DNA of 46,595 nucleotides from Synechococcales cyanobacterium CRU_2_2 (GCA_012034805.1 JAAUOP010000023.1:1-46595); one strand, 5' to 3'. Numbered from the stretch's first letter, positions 1 to 9,931 are shown. The notes: generated by a model from the letters alone, not told the origin. Numbers and translations are program-made.

Positions 1-203
1 GATTGGTTTATCTGCCGCCTTACTCACCGGACTTTTCACCGATTGAGAATTTCTGGTCAAAGGTTAAGGCTATTCTCAAAACCTTAGGAGCCCGCAGTTC
101 TGAAGCCCTCATTGAGGCGATGGAAAAAGCCTTTTTACAAGTCTCAGAAACTGACATCAAACACTGGTTTACACACTGCTGTTACTGCTCCTTAGACTTA
201 TGA
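1..203 (+). mobile_element. IS630-type transposase, C-terminal end (cut by window edge)
   Basis: The reading frame is already open at the window edge and stops at 201-203. It shows the hallmark C-terminal block of IS630/Tc1-like DDE transposases: LPPYSPDFSPIENFWSKVK, where the E of the IEN motif is the last catalytic acid, followed by a short helical tail. These enzymes cut and rejoin the ends of their own element at TA targets. Only about 66 residues are visible, so completeness cannot be judged. No terminal inverted repeat could be assigned downstream. Confidence 0.8.
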
Positions 204-302
204 AATCCGCTATATCTAAGATTAAGAAAAGGCAAGTTCTAGATACATTTTCTAAATGCATGAGAGTAACGACCTGAGAGTAACGAGCGGGTTCACCGCC
301 CC

Positions 303-1139
303 TTAAGACTCACAAGCTACTCCATCTGTATCGCGATCGCGACTTAAAGTGTAATTGGGGTCACCCGGCGTAAAATCGCTTCCCACTCCCATATCGCGCA
401 AAGATTCGCAACTTCCGCTCACATAGCCATCACTCGCCTCGGACGACGGCACAACCTGAAGCGCTGCGGCTGCCTCACGCTGTATTTCAGCAAACTGGGC
501 TTCTTGCTCCTGGCGTTGCTGCTCGGCGATCGCCTCATTCTCAGCGACTCGGGCCGCGTTCATTTGGACGACCGCATCCTCGTGATTGAGTTGATACTCC
601 TTCTGCTTGCTCCGCGCATCAGCAGCAAAGCTGTCTCCATCTGCGACTTCATTGAGCTGATTAATGCTCGTTTGCCAGGTATCAGCAATCTCGGCCCAGT
701 CGTCTGATGTGGTCGCGGTCGCTCTGTTCTGAGTTGCGGTTGTGGCCAAGGCGATCGCCTCTTCATAGGCTGCCGGCGGAGCGGCTGTCGGCGCTATAGA
801 TGCCTTTGTGGCTTTGAGTTCAGGGGCTTCTGTGGCTGGTGTTGTCACTGGCTGTTCTGCTACAGAGGAATTATTGGGCTCGGGAGCGGCGATCGCCATC
901 ATCAAAATCAGTGTTGATAAAATGGTGCCAGTAATCTTGCTCGACCTTGACCAGCTCGTGCGCCACAGCAGCACAATACCCAATGGTGGCATCAACCCTA
1001 GGCTACTGAAGATCCATCGTTTCTGCTGATACCACTTTTTTGGGATGCTGTCGGTGCTTGGCTTGGAGCGATACTGAGTTTGTGTCATGACTCTAGGTTG
1101 CGAAAGGGGCTGGATTGTTTTCTCTTTTTCAAGAGGCAC
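303..1139 (-). CDS. Excalibur-domain (putative calcium-binding) membrane-anchored protein
   Basis: 278 codons. The last 35 residues form an excalibur domain: paired cysteines, a GVG-F-PGDPNYT core and the terminal DRDTDGVACES, a calcium-loop-like Asp cluster ending in a cysteine. Two hydrophobic stretches near residues 43-59 and 69-86 suggest membrane anchoring. Between them and the excalibur domain lies an Ala/Glu/Gln-rich helical segment (about 110-225), probably extended or coiled. An alternative start at 1088 (MTQTQYRSK) would shorten the N-terminus by 17 residues and I cannot choose firmly. Excalibur domains are usually extracytoplasmic; the substrate or partner is unknown. Confidence 0.7.
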   Translation of the reverse strand: MPLEKEKTIQPLSQPRVMTQTQYRSKPSTDSIPKKWYQQKRWIFSSLGLMPPLGIVLLWRTSWSRSSKITGTILSTLILMMAIAAPEPNNSSVAEQPVTTPATEAPELKATKASIAPTAAPPAAYEEAIALATTATQNRATATTSDDWAEIADTWQTSINQLNEVADGDSFAADARSKQKEYQLNHEDAVVQMNAARVAENEAIAEQQRQEQEAQFAEIQREAAAALQVVPSSEASDGYVSGSCESLRDMGVGSDFTPGDPNYTLSRDRDTDGVACES

Positions 1140-1284
1140 AGCTGATATTCGCTACTTACAAGTCCCTTTGAGGTGATTCCGGCAATATGCTTAATTCTGG
1201 AGCAGGATTTTTGACTACAGCCATAGAACGAGTACGTATTGTCGAAACCGCCTACTTTTATAAATCCTCAAGTGGGTGGTTCAT

Positions 1285-1966
1285 TTATGTGAGTGATGGA
1301 GAGAATGAAGCGTCATGGGCCTGCTTGAGGCGCAATTGCTGGTTGTAGTGGTGAACGAAATTCCAGATCGCAGCCTCATGATTCTCTTGTTTCTTGGAAA
1401 ACGAGAGCGCCTTTCTCACCAAGCGCGATACCCTTTGTCTCAGGGTGCAGTTGAACCTTTCAATGTAATGGGTCAGCCCATTTTCTTTGCCAACTGCTCG
1501 ATGGCCTTTATTTGGAAGGACGCAGGCATAGCTCTCCCAATAATCGGTGTAGATGACTGCACATTGGCGATAGACTCCCGGCAGCGAGCGCCATAAGGCT
1601 TCGGCAGACTGGGCACTTCGGTCACCAATATGAAGACCGATGATTTCGCGAGTGTCCGCATCTAGAGCGAGCCAAACCCATTGTTTGTTGCCTTTGTGGT
1701 TCACGAACGACCAGAGCTCGTCCATCTGAACCGTTAGGGCTTTTTTACCTTTTCGTCACCTCCACTTTTTTAGGTATGGTTTTGACTTTGGCGTTGACAT
1801 AGGTCTGAATACAGCTCTCAGAGCGCTGCATCACCCGCGCAATGCCCGCGATGGCAAGCCTTTCAAGCAGTAAACGTTCGAGCAATGCGACCTCGATGCC
1901 AGCAACCCGCGTGCTTTCCCCATCAAGTTGGCATTTAACACCCCCACCGCCAGTTTTGACATGCAA
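1285..1966 (-). pseudogene. IS1-family transposase, frameshifted and probably 5'-degraded
   Basis: Two frames on the minus strand make up an IS1 transposase. The upstream frame (1966-1745) has the helix-turn-helix part (LLLERLAIAGIARVMQ, then YVNAK) and stops in an A-rich stretch. The downstream frame (1725-1285) holds the DDE catalytic part: MDELWSFV, WVWLALDADTREIIG, YTDYWESY and YIERFNCTLRQRVSRL. The second frame lies +1 relative to the first, not the -1 shift used by classical IS1. Deleting one base from the A4 run (minus strand of 1750-1753) would fuse them. No convincing N-terminal zinc finger is readable before the helix-turn-helix, so the element is probably inactive. It abuts the promoter region of the divergent glycosyltransferase gene. 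Confidence 0.8.
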
Positions 1967-2024
1967 GCCGCTGGTCTGCCATAAACTGGGGAACCGATCG
2001 CTGCTCAGCTAGCTGGTTAAACCG

Positions 2025-2996
2025 ATGGTTGATCTCTCCGTTGTCGTGCCGCTCTATTGCGAAGAATCGAATGTCGATTGCCTGCTCGAACGGCTGGAAT
2101 CGGTGCTGGCCGCAACGGGGCTGAGCTACGAAATTGTCTGCGTGGATGATGGAAGCCGCGATCGCACCCTCGACCACCTCATCCTGCACCACTACCGCAA
2201 CCCGGCCATCAAAGCCATTGCCCTGTCGCGCAACTTCGGCAAAGAAATCGCCATGACCGCTGGCATCGACGCGGCCAGCGGTGAGGCGGTGATTCCGATT
2301 GATGCGGATTTGCAAGACCCGCCAGAGCTGATTCCGGAGCTGGTGGCCCGCTGGCGGCAGGGCTATGAGGTGGTCTACGCCCAGCGGCGATCGCGCCAGG
2401 GCGAAACTTGGCTCAAACGAACCACAGCAAAGGTATTTTATGGTCTGATCGGTCGCATGACGGCGATCGAAATTCCGGCTGATACTGGCGACTTTCGGCT
2501 GATTGATCGGCGGGCGGTAGATGCACTCAAACAACTGCCCGAGCGCACGCGCTTTATGAAAGGTTTGTTTGCCTGGGTGGGCTTTCGACAAACGGCGGTG
2601 TTGTACGACCGCGCCCCCCGCCACAGCGGCCAAACCAAGTGGAACTATTGGCGACTGTGGAATTTTGCCTTGGATGGCATTACCTCGTTCAGCTTTGGGC
2701 CGCTGCGCATTTGGAGCTATGTGGGCAGCCTAATTTCCGTGGGGGCATTTGGTTACGGGGCGTTTTTGATTGTGCGCACACTGTTTTTGGGCATCGACGT
2801 TCCGGGCTATGCGTCTTTGATGGTGACGATGCTGTTTTTGGGGGGAATTCAGTTGTTGACGCTGGGCATCATGGGGGAATATTTAGGGCGAATTTATGAG
2901 GAGGTGAAGGGCCGACCCTTGTATTTGGTGCGCGAGTGTTATGGTTTGGAAGCGGTCAGCCATTGCACCATTCAGCAGCCTCGAAGACTCTCTTAG
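2025..2996 (+). CDS. Family 2 glycosyltransferase (polyprenyl-phosphate sugar transferase type)
   Basis: 323 codons. The N-terminal GT-A fold is clear: LSVVVPLYCEESNV at the start, VDDGSRDRT at about 42-50 and the DADLQDPPE metal/nucleotide-sugar motif near 93-101. The C-terminal quarter has two membrane segments (about 232-255 and 263-290) separated by a short loop, then the conserved GEYLGRIYEEVKGRPLY. This architecture is typical of GtrB/DPM1-like enzymes that load a sugar onto undecaprenyl or dolichyl phosphate at the inner membrane face. The sugar cannot be told from sequence. It stands alone; the IS1 remnant lies only 58 bp upstream and may have replaced its native promoter. Confidence 0.9.
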   Translation: MVDLSVVVPLYCEESNVDCLLERLESVLAATGLSYEIVCVDDGSRDRTLDHLILHHYRNPAIKAIALSRNFGKEIAMTAGIDAASGEAVIPIDADLQDPPELIPELVARWRQGYEVVYAQRRSRQGETWLKRTTAKVFYGLIGRMTAIEIPADTGDFRLIDRRAVDALKQLPERTRFMKGLFAWVGFRQTAVLYDRAPRHSGQTKWNYWRLWNFALDGITSFSFGPLRIWSYVGSLISVGAFGYGAFLIVRTLFLGIDVPGYASLMVTMLFLGGIQLLTLGIMGEYLGRIYEEVKGRPLYLVRECYGLEAVSHCTIQQPRRLS

Positions 2997-3390
2997 AAAC
3001 GGGCAGTTTATGGACTTGTCAGCTTACGCTCAAACGGCTGGACTGCCAATAGAAATCTCATGCCAGGTTACTGACGCGATCGCACTCTCCGCTGTATGTT
3101 CTTGCCAATGCTCCATAACACGTCAATGAATTGAGCGTCATGCCCATTACCTCTACGGACTTCCCTGCACTTTAACGCAGTGCTCAAGCCATAGCGCCCC
3201 ACCCTCTCGACTTCCTGAAACAGTTGCCGAGCCCGCTGTCGGCACTCCTGCTCCAGCATCTTCTGCAACGACCGCGAATTCGCTGACTGCCCAATGAGCA
3301 AGACGTGACAAGTCAACTGAAAAGATTTACATTGGCCGAGCTTTGTTCAACAAAATCGTGCAACTTAAAGTTGCGTGGGAAGCGATCGCC
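2997..3390 (+). other. Intergenic region without a supported gene
   Basis: About 390 bases between the glycosyltransferase and thrB. A minus-strand open frame (3316-3068, 82 codons) with a plausible-looking helical composition is present, but I recognise no family and see no ribosome binding site. It could be the eroded end of an older gene. No tRNA, terminator hairpin or repeat stands out. Confidence 0.4.
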
Positions 3391-4326
3391 ATGTCCACCA
3401 CCGTCCAGGTCTCCGTCCCCGCCACCACCGCCAACCTCGGCCCCGGCTTCGACTGCCTGGGCGCTGCGCTCACCTTGTCGAATCGGTTTCGCTTTAGCCC
3501 ATTGCCAGAAGCTGCGCCCCTCAAGATTACGGCCACGGGCGAAGGAGCCAACCAAATTAAGGTCGATGCCAGCAACTTGGTCTACCAGGCCTTCTGCCGC
3601 CTCTTTGCCCAAATTCGGCAACCTGTCCCCGCCGTCCACATCCACATCGACGCCGAAGTGCCCCTAGCTCGGGGCTTGGGTAGCTCGGCCACCGCGATCG
3701 TCGGTGGGTTGGTCGGGGCGAATGAGCTCGCGGGGCGGCCCTTGGCGAGGGATGCGATCGCATCCCTCGCCACCGAAATCGAAGGCCACCCGGACAATGT
3801 CGTCCCCGCACTTCTGGGCGGCTGCCGCCTCGCGGCTTCTGGGTTGGACAGCGCTCAAACCAGCCGCCCCTGGGAAATCTGCGAACTCCTCTGGCATGAG
3901 AAAATCATCCCGATTGTCGCCGTCCCGGATTTCGAACTGTCCACCAGCGCTGCCCGCAGCGTTCTGCCCGAGCAATACAGCCGAGCCGATGCCATCTTTA
4001 ACATGGCCCATCTGGGTCTCTTGATTCGAGCCTTGGAAACGGGCCGCCAAGACTGGCTCAGGGCCGCGCTGCAAGATCGAATTCATCAGCCCTATCGGAC
4101 ACAACTGATCCAAGGATTTGATGCAGTGCAAGCCGCTGCCCTGGAGGCAGGGGCCTATGGGCTGGTGATTAGCGGCGCAGGGCCGACGCTGCTGGCGCTG
4201 GGTGCGCCGGAGACCGAGGGAGCGATCGCCCAAGCCCTGCAAACCACTTGGCATAGCCAAGGCGTCACTGCCCGAGTCCAGGTGCTGCGCATTGACACCC
4301 AGGGCACCGTGGTGAGCATGGGCTAA
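3391..4326 (+). CDS. thrB: Homoserine kinase (threonine synthesis)
   Basis: 311 codons from the ATG at 3391. The frame stays open from 3343, but [19 protein letters not shown] matches the usual N-terminus of the family. It is a GHMP kinase: [15 protein letters not shown] at the start, the ATP-binding loop [16 protein letters not shown] near residues 91-106 and a C-terminal [14 protein letters not shown] motif. It phosphorylates L-homoserine with ATP to O-phosphohomoserine, the substrate of threonine synthase, in the cytoplasm. The next gene, ndhD, is 312 bp away and functionally unrelated, so co-transcription is not implied. Confidence 0.95.
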   Translation: MSTTVQVSVPATTANLGPGFDCLGAALTLSNRFRFSPLPEAAPLKITATGEGANQIKVDASNLVYQAFCRLFAQIRQPVPAVHIHIDAEVPLARGLGSSATAIVGGLVGANELAGRPLARDAIASLATEIEGHPDNVVPALLGGCRLAASGLDSAQTSRPWEICELLWHEKIIPIVAVPDFELSTSAARSVLPEQYSRADAIFNMAHLGLLIRALETGRQDWLRAALQDRIHQPYRTQLIQGFDAVQAAALEAGAYGLVISGAGPTLLALGAPETEGAIAQALQTTWHSQGVTARVQVLRIDTQGTVVSMG

Positions 4327-4638
4327 TCTCCCTCCTGGCCAGGGGATTGACACAGGTGTTGACGCTCGGCGCAGGAAAGTCTTGGGCTGGGCAAATCTCT
4401 AGAAAATCTGTAGATTGCTCTTTACATTTGTTTACATGATTGGCTAGGATGGGGCAGAAAGCTTGAGCAAAAGTACTCAGCCCTTCGTGATGCGTGACTT
4501 CTCTTAACGTTTCTTAAGGCTGAGCCCCAGCACTCACTTCACTCCGGCGCATGTTGCCAGTGGCGATTGATCAGCGATCGCTCCTCGACACCGCAGACAG
4601 CGTGCTCCTCAATCACCAAGTTCTTCGGTCTTGAATTG
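4327..4638 (+). other. ndhD leader region with imperfect inverted repeat
   Basis: 312 bases between thrB and ndhD. The arms CTCAGCC (4476-4482) and GGCTGAG (4518-4524) can pair, with a second nested pair CTTAA/TTAAG at 4503-4507 and 4514-4518. No T-run follows, so it is not a classical terminator; it may be a leader hairpin of the ndhD transcript. The ndhD frame is open from 4567 but the upstream 24 residues are not membrane-like and look untranslated. Confidence 0.35.
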
Positions 4639-6240
4639 ATGGAAACTGCTCAATTTCCCTGGCTTACTCTGATTTTGCTGCTTCCCTTGGCAGCAGCGCT
4701 CCCGATTCCCGTCATTCCAGACAAAAATGGCAAAACCATTCGCTGGTATGCCCTCGGGGTCGGTTTGATTGATTTCGCCTTGATGATCTACGCCTTTGGC
4801 AATCAGTATTTGCTGCAAAGCACTGATTTTCAGATGGTTGAGAAGTATGCTTGGATCCCTCAAATTGGCCTCAACTGGTCTCTGGCTGCCGATGGCCTGT
4901 CGATGCCGCTGGTCTTGCTGACGGGCCTGGTCACCACGCTGGCCATCTTGGCTGGTTGGAAAACCACCGAGAAGCCAAAACTGTTCTATGGGCTGATGCT
5001 GATTATGTACAGTGCCCAGGTTGCGGTGTTTCTAGCCCAGGATTTACTGATGTTTTTCTTGGTCTGGGAAGTGGAACTGGTGCCGATTTATTTGCTAATT
5101 TCGATTTGGGGCGGGCCGAAGCGGCTTTATGCTTCAACAAAATTCATCCTTTATACAGCGATCGCTTCCATCTTCATCTTGCTCTGTGCCCTCTCCATGG
5201 CCTTCTACGGCGTGGACGCCGGCGCACCCCTCACCTTCGACATGCAAGAGCTAGGCCTGAAGGATTATTCCCTTGGCTTTGAGCTGTTGATGTATGCCGG
5301 TTTGCTGATTGCCTTTGGCACCAAGCTGTCAGTCTTTCCGCTGCACACTTGGTTGCCCGATGCCCACGGCGAGGCCAGTGCGCCCGGTTCGATGCTGTTG
5401 GCGGGTGTTTTGCTCAAAATGGGGGGCTACGGTCTGCTGCGCTTCAATGTTGAAATGCTGCCCGAGGCGCACATCCAGTTTGCGCCCGTACTTGCTGTTT
5501 TGGGCGTGGTCAACATTGTTTATGGTGCCCTGTCGGCCTTTGCCCAGGACAACCTCAAGCGCCGCATTGCCTACTCCTCCATCTCCCACATGGGGTTTGT
5601 TCTACTGGGCATCGCGGCCTACAACAGCCTGGGCCTGAGCGGCGCAATGCTGCAAATGGTGTCCCACGGTTTGATTGCAGCGGCCTTGTTTTTCCTCTGT
5701 GGCGTGGCCTACGATCGAACCCACACCCTCAAGATGGAAAAGATGAGCGGCTTGGCCAAACAAATGCCGATCGCCTTTGCGCTGTTTACTGCCGCCTCCA
5801 TGGCCTCGTTGGCCCTGCCCGGCATGAGCGGCTTCGTCAGCGAACTGGCAATTTTCGTCGGCTTCGCGACCGATACCGCCTACAGCTATGGCTTCCGCGT
5901 GGTGGTGGTTTTGTTGGCGGCAGTGGGTTTGGTGCTGACGCCGATGTATATGCTCTCGATGTTGCGCCGGGTATTCTACGGTGAGAAGCAGCTCAAGCTC
6001 GATGGCTTTGACGCCAGCCCCCGTGAAGTGTTTATTACCCTCTGTCTGTTGGTACCGGTGATTGGTATTGGCGTCTATCCGAAGCTGGCGATGAATTTGC
6101 ACGATGTCAAGACTGAGGCGATCGCCGCCCGTGTCCAGTCTTCCTTACCGGTTCTGGCCCAGCGTCAGCAGGGCACCCTGTTCGCCCAGCAGCTCACCGC
6201 ACCGCGTATTGCCGAAGCGGATTTCGTCCAGGTGGATTAA
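4639..6240 (+). CDS. ndhD: NAD(P)H-quinone oxidoreductase (NDH-1) subunit 4, NdhD1-like
   Basis: 533 codons from the ATG at 4639 ([11 protein letters not shown]), which matches the usual NdhD N-terminus better than the open frame back to 4567. It is a polytopic membrane protein of about 14 helices with the proton-pump antiporter-like core: [17 protein letters not shown] (with the conserved Glu), [21 protein letters not shown], and the lysine-bearing [17 protein letters not shown]. It is part of the thylakoid NDH-1 complex in cyclic electron flow and respiration; different NdhD copies define different complexes. NdhD1 rather than a CO2-uptake paralogue is my inference from the general look, not a phylogeny. 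No ndhF is adjacent. Confidence 0.93.
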   Translation: METAQFPWLTLILLLPLAAALPIPVIPDKNGKTIRWYALGVGLIDFALMIYAFGNQYLLQSTDFQMVEKYAWIPQIGLNWSLAADGLSMPLVLLTGLVTTLAILAGWKTTEKPKLFYGLMLIMYSAQVAVFLAQDLLMFFLVWEVELVPIYLLISIWGGPKRLYASTKFILYTAIASIFILLCALSMAFYGVDAGAPLTFDMQELGLKDYSLGFELLMYAGLLIAFGTKLSVFPLHTWLPDAHGEASAPGSMLLAGVLLKMGGYGLLRFNVEMLPEAHIQFAPVLAVLGVVNIVYGALSAFAQDNLKRRIAYSSISHMGFVLLGIAAYNSLGLSGAMLQMVSHGLIAAALFFLCGVAYDRTHTLKMEKMSGLAKQMPIAFALFTAASMASLALPGMSGFVSELAIFVGFATDTAYSYGFRVVVVLLAAVGLVLTPMYMLSMLRRVFYGEKQLKLDGFDASPREVFITLCLLVPVIGIGVYPKLAMNLHDVKTEAIAARVQSSLPVLAQRQQGTLFAQQLTAPRIAEADFVQVD

Positions 6241-6300
6241 ATCTGAATCACCGGGGTCAGGGTGGAATTCAGCACCATCGTTGGATTGAATGCTCGCGCC

Positions 6301-6819
6301 TTAGTAGTCCGTGCGATCGCCCTTGTTCGCCCACTCCTGGAACACCACATTTGCCTCATCCCGCAACAATGGATGCATTGGCAACTGACGATCGCTCTTC
6401 TCCCGCTCCAGCTCCCTGTAGATGAACTGGTCGTCAAAGGCGATCGCCGCCGCATCCTCCTTCGTATTGCCATAAAAAACGCGGTCGAGCCTCGCCCAAT
6501 AAATTGCCCCTAAGCACATCGGGCAAGGTTCGCAGCTTGTGTAGAGTTCACAACCGTTGAGCTGAAACGAATTCAAGTGGGCACAGGCGCGCCGAATCAC
6601 CACCACCTCGGCGTGGGCCGTCGGGTCGTTGCTGGAGGTGACTTCGTTGTGGCCCTCGGCGATAATTTGACCGGCCTTGACGATCACGACGCCAAAGGGG
6701 CCGCCTTGGCCGGTACGCATGCCGTGCTGGGAGAGGGCGATCGCCCGCCGCATGTACGCTTCGCGTTGGGGATTGGGTTGAGGCTTCTGCGGTTCTGGAG
6801 ACTGGGCGGCTTCGCTCAT
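6301..6819 (-). CDS. guaD: Guanine deaminase (cytidine-deaminase fold)
   Basis: 172 codons, convergent with ndhD across 60 bp. The zinc site is intact: HAEV (about residues 71-74) supplies His and the proton-shuttling Glu, and PCPMC (about 100-104) supplies two Cys. The surroundings resemble bacterial guanine deaminase rather than the tRNA editing enzyme TadA: GGPFGVVIVKAG, SNDPTAHAE, YTSCEPCPMCLGAIYWA and AFDDQFIYREL. It would convert guanine to xanthine and ammonia in purine salvage. The N-terminal 20 residues are a Pro/Gln-rich tail that may not be translated if a later start is used. TadA is the alternative, but the FDD-FIY segment argues against it. Confidence 0.82.
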   Translation of the reverse strand: MSEAAQSPEPQKPQPNPQREAYMRRAIALSQHGMRTGQGGPFGVVIVKAGQIIAEGHNEVTSSNDPTAHAEVVVIRRACAHLNSFQLNGCELYTSCEPCPMCLGAIYWARLDRVFYGNTKEDAAAIAFDDQFIYRELEREKSDRQLPMHPLLRDEANVVFQEWANKGDRTDY

Positions 6820-6963
6820 CGTGGTTTCCTCGCGGGATGGGTGGGTTGCCAGACGTCGGCTTGCTGATTGAAGGCCTCGCTATTTTGCCGCAATTTTCCC
6901 AGCGAATTGGTATCTCAGGAATGAGAACTGAATGAAATTTGCATCCTGATGCGGGGGCAAGGC

Positions 6964-6991
6964 GCTGTGCTTCAATGTCTGTGCTTCAATG
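6964..6991 (+). repeat. 14-bp direct tandem repeat, 2 copies
   Basis: GCTGTGCTTCAATG (6964-6977) is followed at once by TCTGTGCTTCAATG (6978-6991), 13 of 14 bases identical. It sits 37 bp upstream of the petL start, so it lies in its leader or promoter. Confidence 0.9.
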
Positions 6992-7028
6992 GATGTAGCG
7001 CTTTGAATACCTCTGAAGAGAAACCACT

Positions 7029-7121
7029 ATGGGAATTGTCTTGTACTTCGTCGTTTTGGGTGGAGCCTTTGCTGCTGCTGTGGCTCTGTTGTTTGGTCTG
7101 CGGGCGGTCAAGCTGATCTAG
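7029..7121 (+). CDS. petL: Cytochrome b6f complex small subunit PetL
   Basis: A 30-codon gene from ATG 7029 to TAG 7119-7121. A purine-rich GAAGAG lies about 9 bases upstream as ribosome binding site. The product is a single transmembrane helix of small residues (LYFVVLGGAFAAAVALL) ending in the positively charged GLRAVKLI, which fits the short PetL subunits of cyanobacteria. PetL is a peripheral one-helix subunit that stabilises the dimeric b6f complex in the thylakoid membrane. A strong hairpin terminator 32 bp downstream supports a monocistronic transcript. Other one-helix photosynthetic peptides are possible, but the C-terminus favours PetL. Confidence 0.75.
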   Translation: MGIVLYFVVLGGAFAAAVALLFGLRAVKLI

Positions 7122-7152
7122 ATGATTGGACTCTGGGTCATGGATTTGAGTC

Positions 7153-7180
7153 AAAGGGCTTCGTTTGTGCGAAGCCCTTT
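7153..7180 (+). terminator. Hairpin terminator after petL
   Basis: Perfect 11-bp inverted repeat AAAGGGCTTCG (7153-7163) and CGAAGCCCTTT (7170-7180) with a 6-base loop. It follows petL by 31 bp. The downstream strand is only modestly T-rich, so it might act as a bidirectional or RNA-stabilising hairpin. Confidence 0.8.
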
Positions 7181-7267
7181 GTTGTGGGAGATTTGGGGCG
7201 TTGCTGAATTCTGGTATGAATCCGACGTTGACGACTTCGCGAATGCTGGACGAACGGCGGTTCGTCC

Positions 7268-7942
7268 CTACAGGTTCTCTGAGGGCTGCGATCGCCCACT
7301 CGTCTGGGCAATCTGCTGCCCGAGATGACGCAGAATCTTGAGCACTGCCGCTAACTCATTGCCGGGAGCATAGAGCGAAAACGTGCGTGAAACGGCAAAC
7401 TGATTTTTTTCTTCCTTGGACAGTTTGACGAAGGCGAACTCTGCGCCGTTGGTGAGCAGCCCGAATGCGATCGCCCCAGGACTGGACAGCATGTAGCTCA
7501 GGGCCTGGGGCAGGGCAACGTTGAGCGCAAATGTCGTCATCTTTGCTTCGATGGCAAGCACCCAAAGCTGGCCCAGAATGACCAAAACATCAATATTGCC
7601 CCGCACGATCGCGCCATCCTCCGCTGGACTCGAAATTTCGATGCCCAGTTCAGGCCGGATGCGAAACGGAGGCTGATAAAACGCCGCGAGGTCCAGTAAG
7701 CGAGCCAGCACCACCATTTTGACGGCTTCTTCCAGTAGCGGCGGCTCTTCGAGTAGATACTTGAAATTGCCCCGAACCCGACTCACCTCCGCCGCATCCG
7801 CCTCCGAGAGCTGGCTGTCGATCGCCAGCCACTCCGTAAAAAATTGTGGATTCTCCGCTTCAGATAGGCCAAAGTGCTGCCGAAGCTCACCGAGCGTGAC
7901 CTTGCTGGCTTGGATTGCCTGTACCATCACGATGTCTCCCAA
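7268..7942 (-). CDS. PD-(D/E)xK-like protein resembling type I restriction R-subunit N-terminal domain
   Basis: 224 codons; a start at 7927 (MVQAIQASK) is equally possible. The centre has a nuclease-like fold signature: RGNIDVLVILGQLWVLAIEAK, i.e. an Asp, hydrophobic strand, then E-x-K, as in HSDR_N-type domains, near residues 117-137. An upstream E in RPELGIEIS could be the first acidic residue. Many cyanobacteria encode stand-alone proteins of this kind with no methylase or helicase beside them, as here, so an active restriction system is not implied. DNA cleavage is inferred from the motif only. It is flanked by petL and leuB, which are unrelated. Confidence 0.6.
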   Translation of the reverse strand: MGDIVMVQAIQASKVTLGELRQHFGLSEAENPQFFTEWLAIDSQLSEADAAEVSRVRGNFKYLLEEPPLLEEAVKMVVLARLLDLAAFYQPPFRIRPELGIEISSPAEDGAIVRGNIDVLVILGQLWVLAIEAKMTTFALNVALPQALSYMLSSPGAIAFGLLTNGAEFAFVKLSKEEKNQFAVSRTFSLYAPGNELAAVLKILRHLGQQIAQTSGRSQPSENL

Positions 7943-8162
7943 TTCCTCTTGTGTGGCCTGAGCTAACCCTTCATCGAGCCTTTCGCCTCAACCTTCATCT
8001 AAACCTTCACCCTCGCCTTAGCCTAACGGTTTTCTTCGCCCGATCGCACGCTCCCTCTTTGGATCAGCTGACATTACCTGGCATCACCTGCCATTTCTGG
8101 CCATTTCTGCGTATCCTGGTTCTGCCTGATTCACAAGCGAAATATTCACGAGAGCAATAGAT

Positions 8163-9260
8163 ATGCCCCAGACCTATCGCGTTACCCTGCTCCCTGGCGA
8201 TGGCATTGGCCCCGAAATAATGGCTGTTGCCGTGGATGTTCTCAATGTGGTAAGCCAGCAGCACAACCTACAGTTTGAGTTCTCCGAGGCGTTGCTGGGT
8301 GGGGCGGCGATCGATGCCACGGGGTCGCCGCTGCCGGAGGAAACGCTTGCGGTCTGCCGCCAAAGTGATGCGGTCTTGTTGGCGGCGATCGGCGGCTACA
8401 AGTGGGACAATTTGCCCCGTCACCAGCGCCCCGAAACCGGTTTGTTGGGTCTGCGTGCGGGGTTGCAACTGTTTGCAAACCTACGTCCTGCAACAATTTT
8501 GCCCCAGCTGATCGACGCGTCGAGCCTGAAGCGTGAGGTTGTGGAAGGCGTCGATCTGATGGTAGTCCGGGAGCTGACCGGCGGAATTTATTTTGGCGAA
8601 CCCAAGGGCGTGTTTGAAACCGAGTCTGGGGAGCAGCGCGGGGTCAATACCATGGCCTATAAGGTCTCGGAAATCGATCGCATTGGCCGTGTTGCCTTTG
8701 AAATCGCCCAGAAGCGTGGCAAAAAGCTCTGCTCGGTGGATAAGGCCAATGTGCTGGAAGTGTCGCAATTGTGGCGCGATCGCATCAACGCCCTCGCTCC
8801 CGAATACCCCGACGTCGAGCTCAGCCACCTCTACGTCGATAATGCCGCGATGCAACTGGTGCGTGCCCCCAAGCAATTCGATACCCTGGTCACCGGTAAT
8901 TTGTTTGGCGATATTCTTTCGGACATTGCCGCCATGCTCACCGGCAGCATCGGCATGTTGCCCTCGGCCAGTCTGGGGGCGAGTGGCCCTGGATTGTTTG
9001 AACCCGTCCATGGTTCTGCGCCGGACATTGCGGGCCAGGACAAGGCCAATCCGCTGGCCCAGGTGTTGAGCGCGGCGATGATGTTGCGCTACGGTCTCGA
9101 TCAACCAGCCGCCGCCGCCCAGATCGAGCAAGCGGTCATGCAGGTGCTGGATGCAGGCTATCGCACCGGCGATATTCTGGCCGAGGGAATGGCCGAGGGG
9201 ATGAAGCTCACGGGCTGCCAGGCCATGGGGGCGGCGCTGTTGGATGCGTTGAGGGGGTAA
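8163..9260 (+). CDS. leuB: 3-isopropylmalate dehydrogenase (leucine synthesis)
   Basis: 365 codons, normal family length. Clear motifs: [13 protein letters not shown] at the N-terminus, the substrate-binding [16 protein letters not shown], the catalytic Tyr in [18 protein letters not shown], the Lys/Asp pair in [17 protein letters not shown] and [11 protein letters not shown], the metal Asp in [19 protein letters not shown], and [17 protein letters not shown] for NAD. It oxidatively decarboxylates 3-isopropylmalate to 2-oxoisocaproate in the cytoplasm. An AGAG-type ribosome binding site precedes the ATG. No other leu gene is near, which is usual in cyanobacteria. Confidence 0.97.
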   Translation: MPQTYRVTLLPGDGIGPEIMAVAVDVLNVVSQQHNLQFEFSEALLGGAAIDATGSPLPEETLAVCRQSDAVLLAAIGGYKWDNLPRHQRPETGLLGLRAGLQLFANLRPATILPQLIDASSLKREVVEGVDLMVVRELTGGIYFGEPKGVFETESGEQRGVNTMAYKVSEIDRIGRVAFEIAQKRGKKLCSVDKANVLEVSQLWRDRINALAPEYPDVELSHLYVDNAAMQLVRAPKQFDTLVTGNLFGDILSDIAAMLTGSIGMLPSASLGASGPGLFEPVHGSAPDIAGQDKANPLAQVLSAAMMLRYGLDQPAAAAQIEQAVMQVLDAGYRTGDILAEGMAEGMKLTGCQAMGAALLDALRG

Positions 9261-9652
9261 ACTCTGGGGCCGTTTGTCAATGGATGATGTGTGGCCTGCG
9301 TGAATTGGACTAAGCGGTTTCCCACAGTGCGCAATTGCCTTCCGTATGCACGGAGTCGGTGGTCTGCAAGCCGCTCGGCTTCGATCTTCCGCCCCATGTA
9401 TAGATCGAAATTACTATAATGGAAACCACGAAATTGATGTCCCGATCGCGCGAAAATGCGGGGTGAGTCACCACACCCATCAACATGCCTTTGCCCCCTT
9501 GAGGGGGTTGGATCCATCGAAAGATCTCGGAAACGACGATTTTGCCTTCACAATTGAGGGTTTAGAACTCCGTGTTTCCCGAGTATTCTCTTCTTTGGGG
9601 GAAATGATAGGCTAGCGGTCACAAGGCAAATTCGAGAGCGAGGCTTAAGTTC
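9261..9652 (+). other. Long intergenic region upstream of small conserved gene
   Basis: 392 bases with no supported gene. A small G/C hairpin (CCCCC-TTGA-GGGGG, about 9495-9508) and several A/T-rich tracts are present; TACTATAAT at 9413-9421 is a good -10 candidate without an obvious -35. The region probably carries the promoter and leader of the next gene. Confidence 0.35.
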
Positions 9653-9931
9653 GTGGTATACGCAGCACCCACAATGACCATGCAAAACTTTGAGCAGCCT
9701 GCCGCGAGCCATCGGGGCGTTCCCAATCTGTTAGACCCTGCCCTGCTTCAATCCGCCCGCAATATTTACCGTTCGTTTTACGAAGCCCATCCTGATGTGA
9801 CCCAGCGCCCGATGGGCGTGGCGCTCAATCGCTATAACCATCGTGGCAAGCTGATCTTTGGTCGCAAGCCGATTTTGTTGCCTCAAGAATGCTTTATTCC
9901 CTTTGAGCAAATTCAGTCTGAGCTCTATTAA
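9653..9931 (+). CDS. Small conserved protein of unknown function
   Basis: 92 codons from GTG 9653; ATG 9674 (MTMQNFEQ) is the likelier start, giving 85 residues. The sequence has no cysteines that would form a metal site, no membrane segment and no signal peptide. The middle (LLQSARNIYRSFYEAHPDVTQ) is helical and amphipathic; the end (YNHRGKLIFGRKPILLPQECFIPFEQIQ) is basic then acidic. I do not recognise a named domain. Its stop codon overlaps a 14-bp tandem repeat. It lies 60 bp before pilD on the same strand and may be co-transcribed with it. Confidence 0.6.
   Translation: MVYAAPTMTMQNFEQPAASHRGVPNLLDPALLQSARNIYRSFYEAHPDVTQRPMGVALNRYNHRGKLIFGRKPILLPQECFIPFEQIQSELY

Noticed and set aside
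1735-1760. Programmed -1 frameshift signal of IS1
   Set aside because: The needed shift is +1 and the -1 frame stops at once, so a mutation is likelier than programmed shifting.
3068-3316. Minus-strand open frame of 82 codons between the glycosyltransferase and thrB
   Set aside because: No recognised motif, no ribosome binding site; could be an eroded gene end but cannot be supported.
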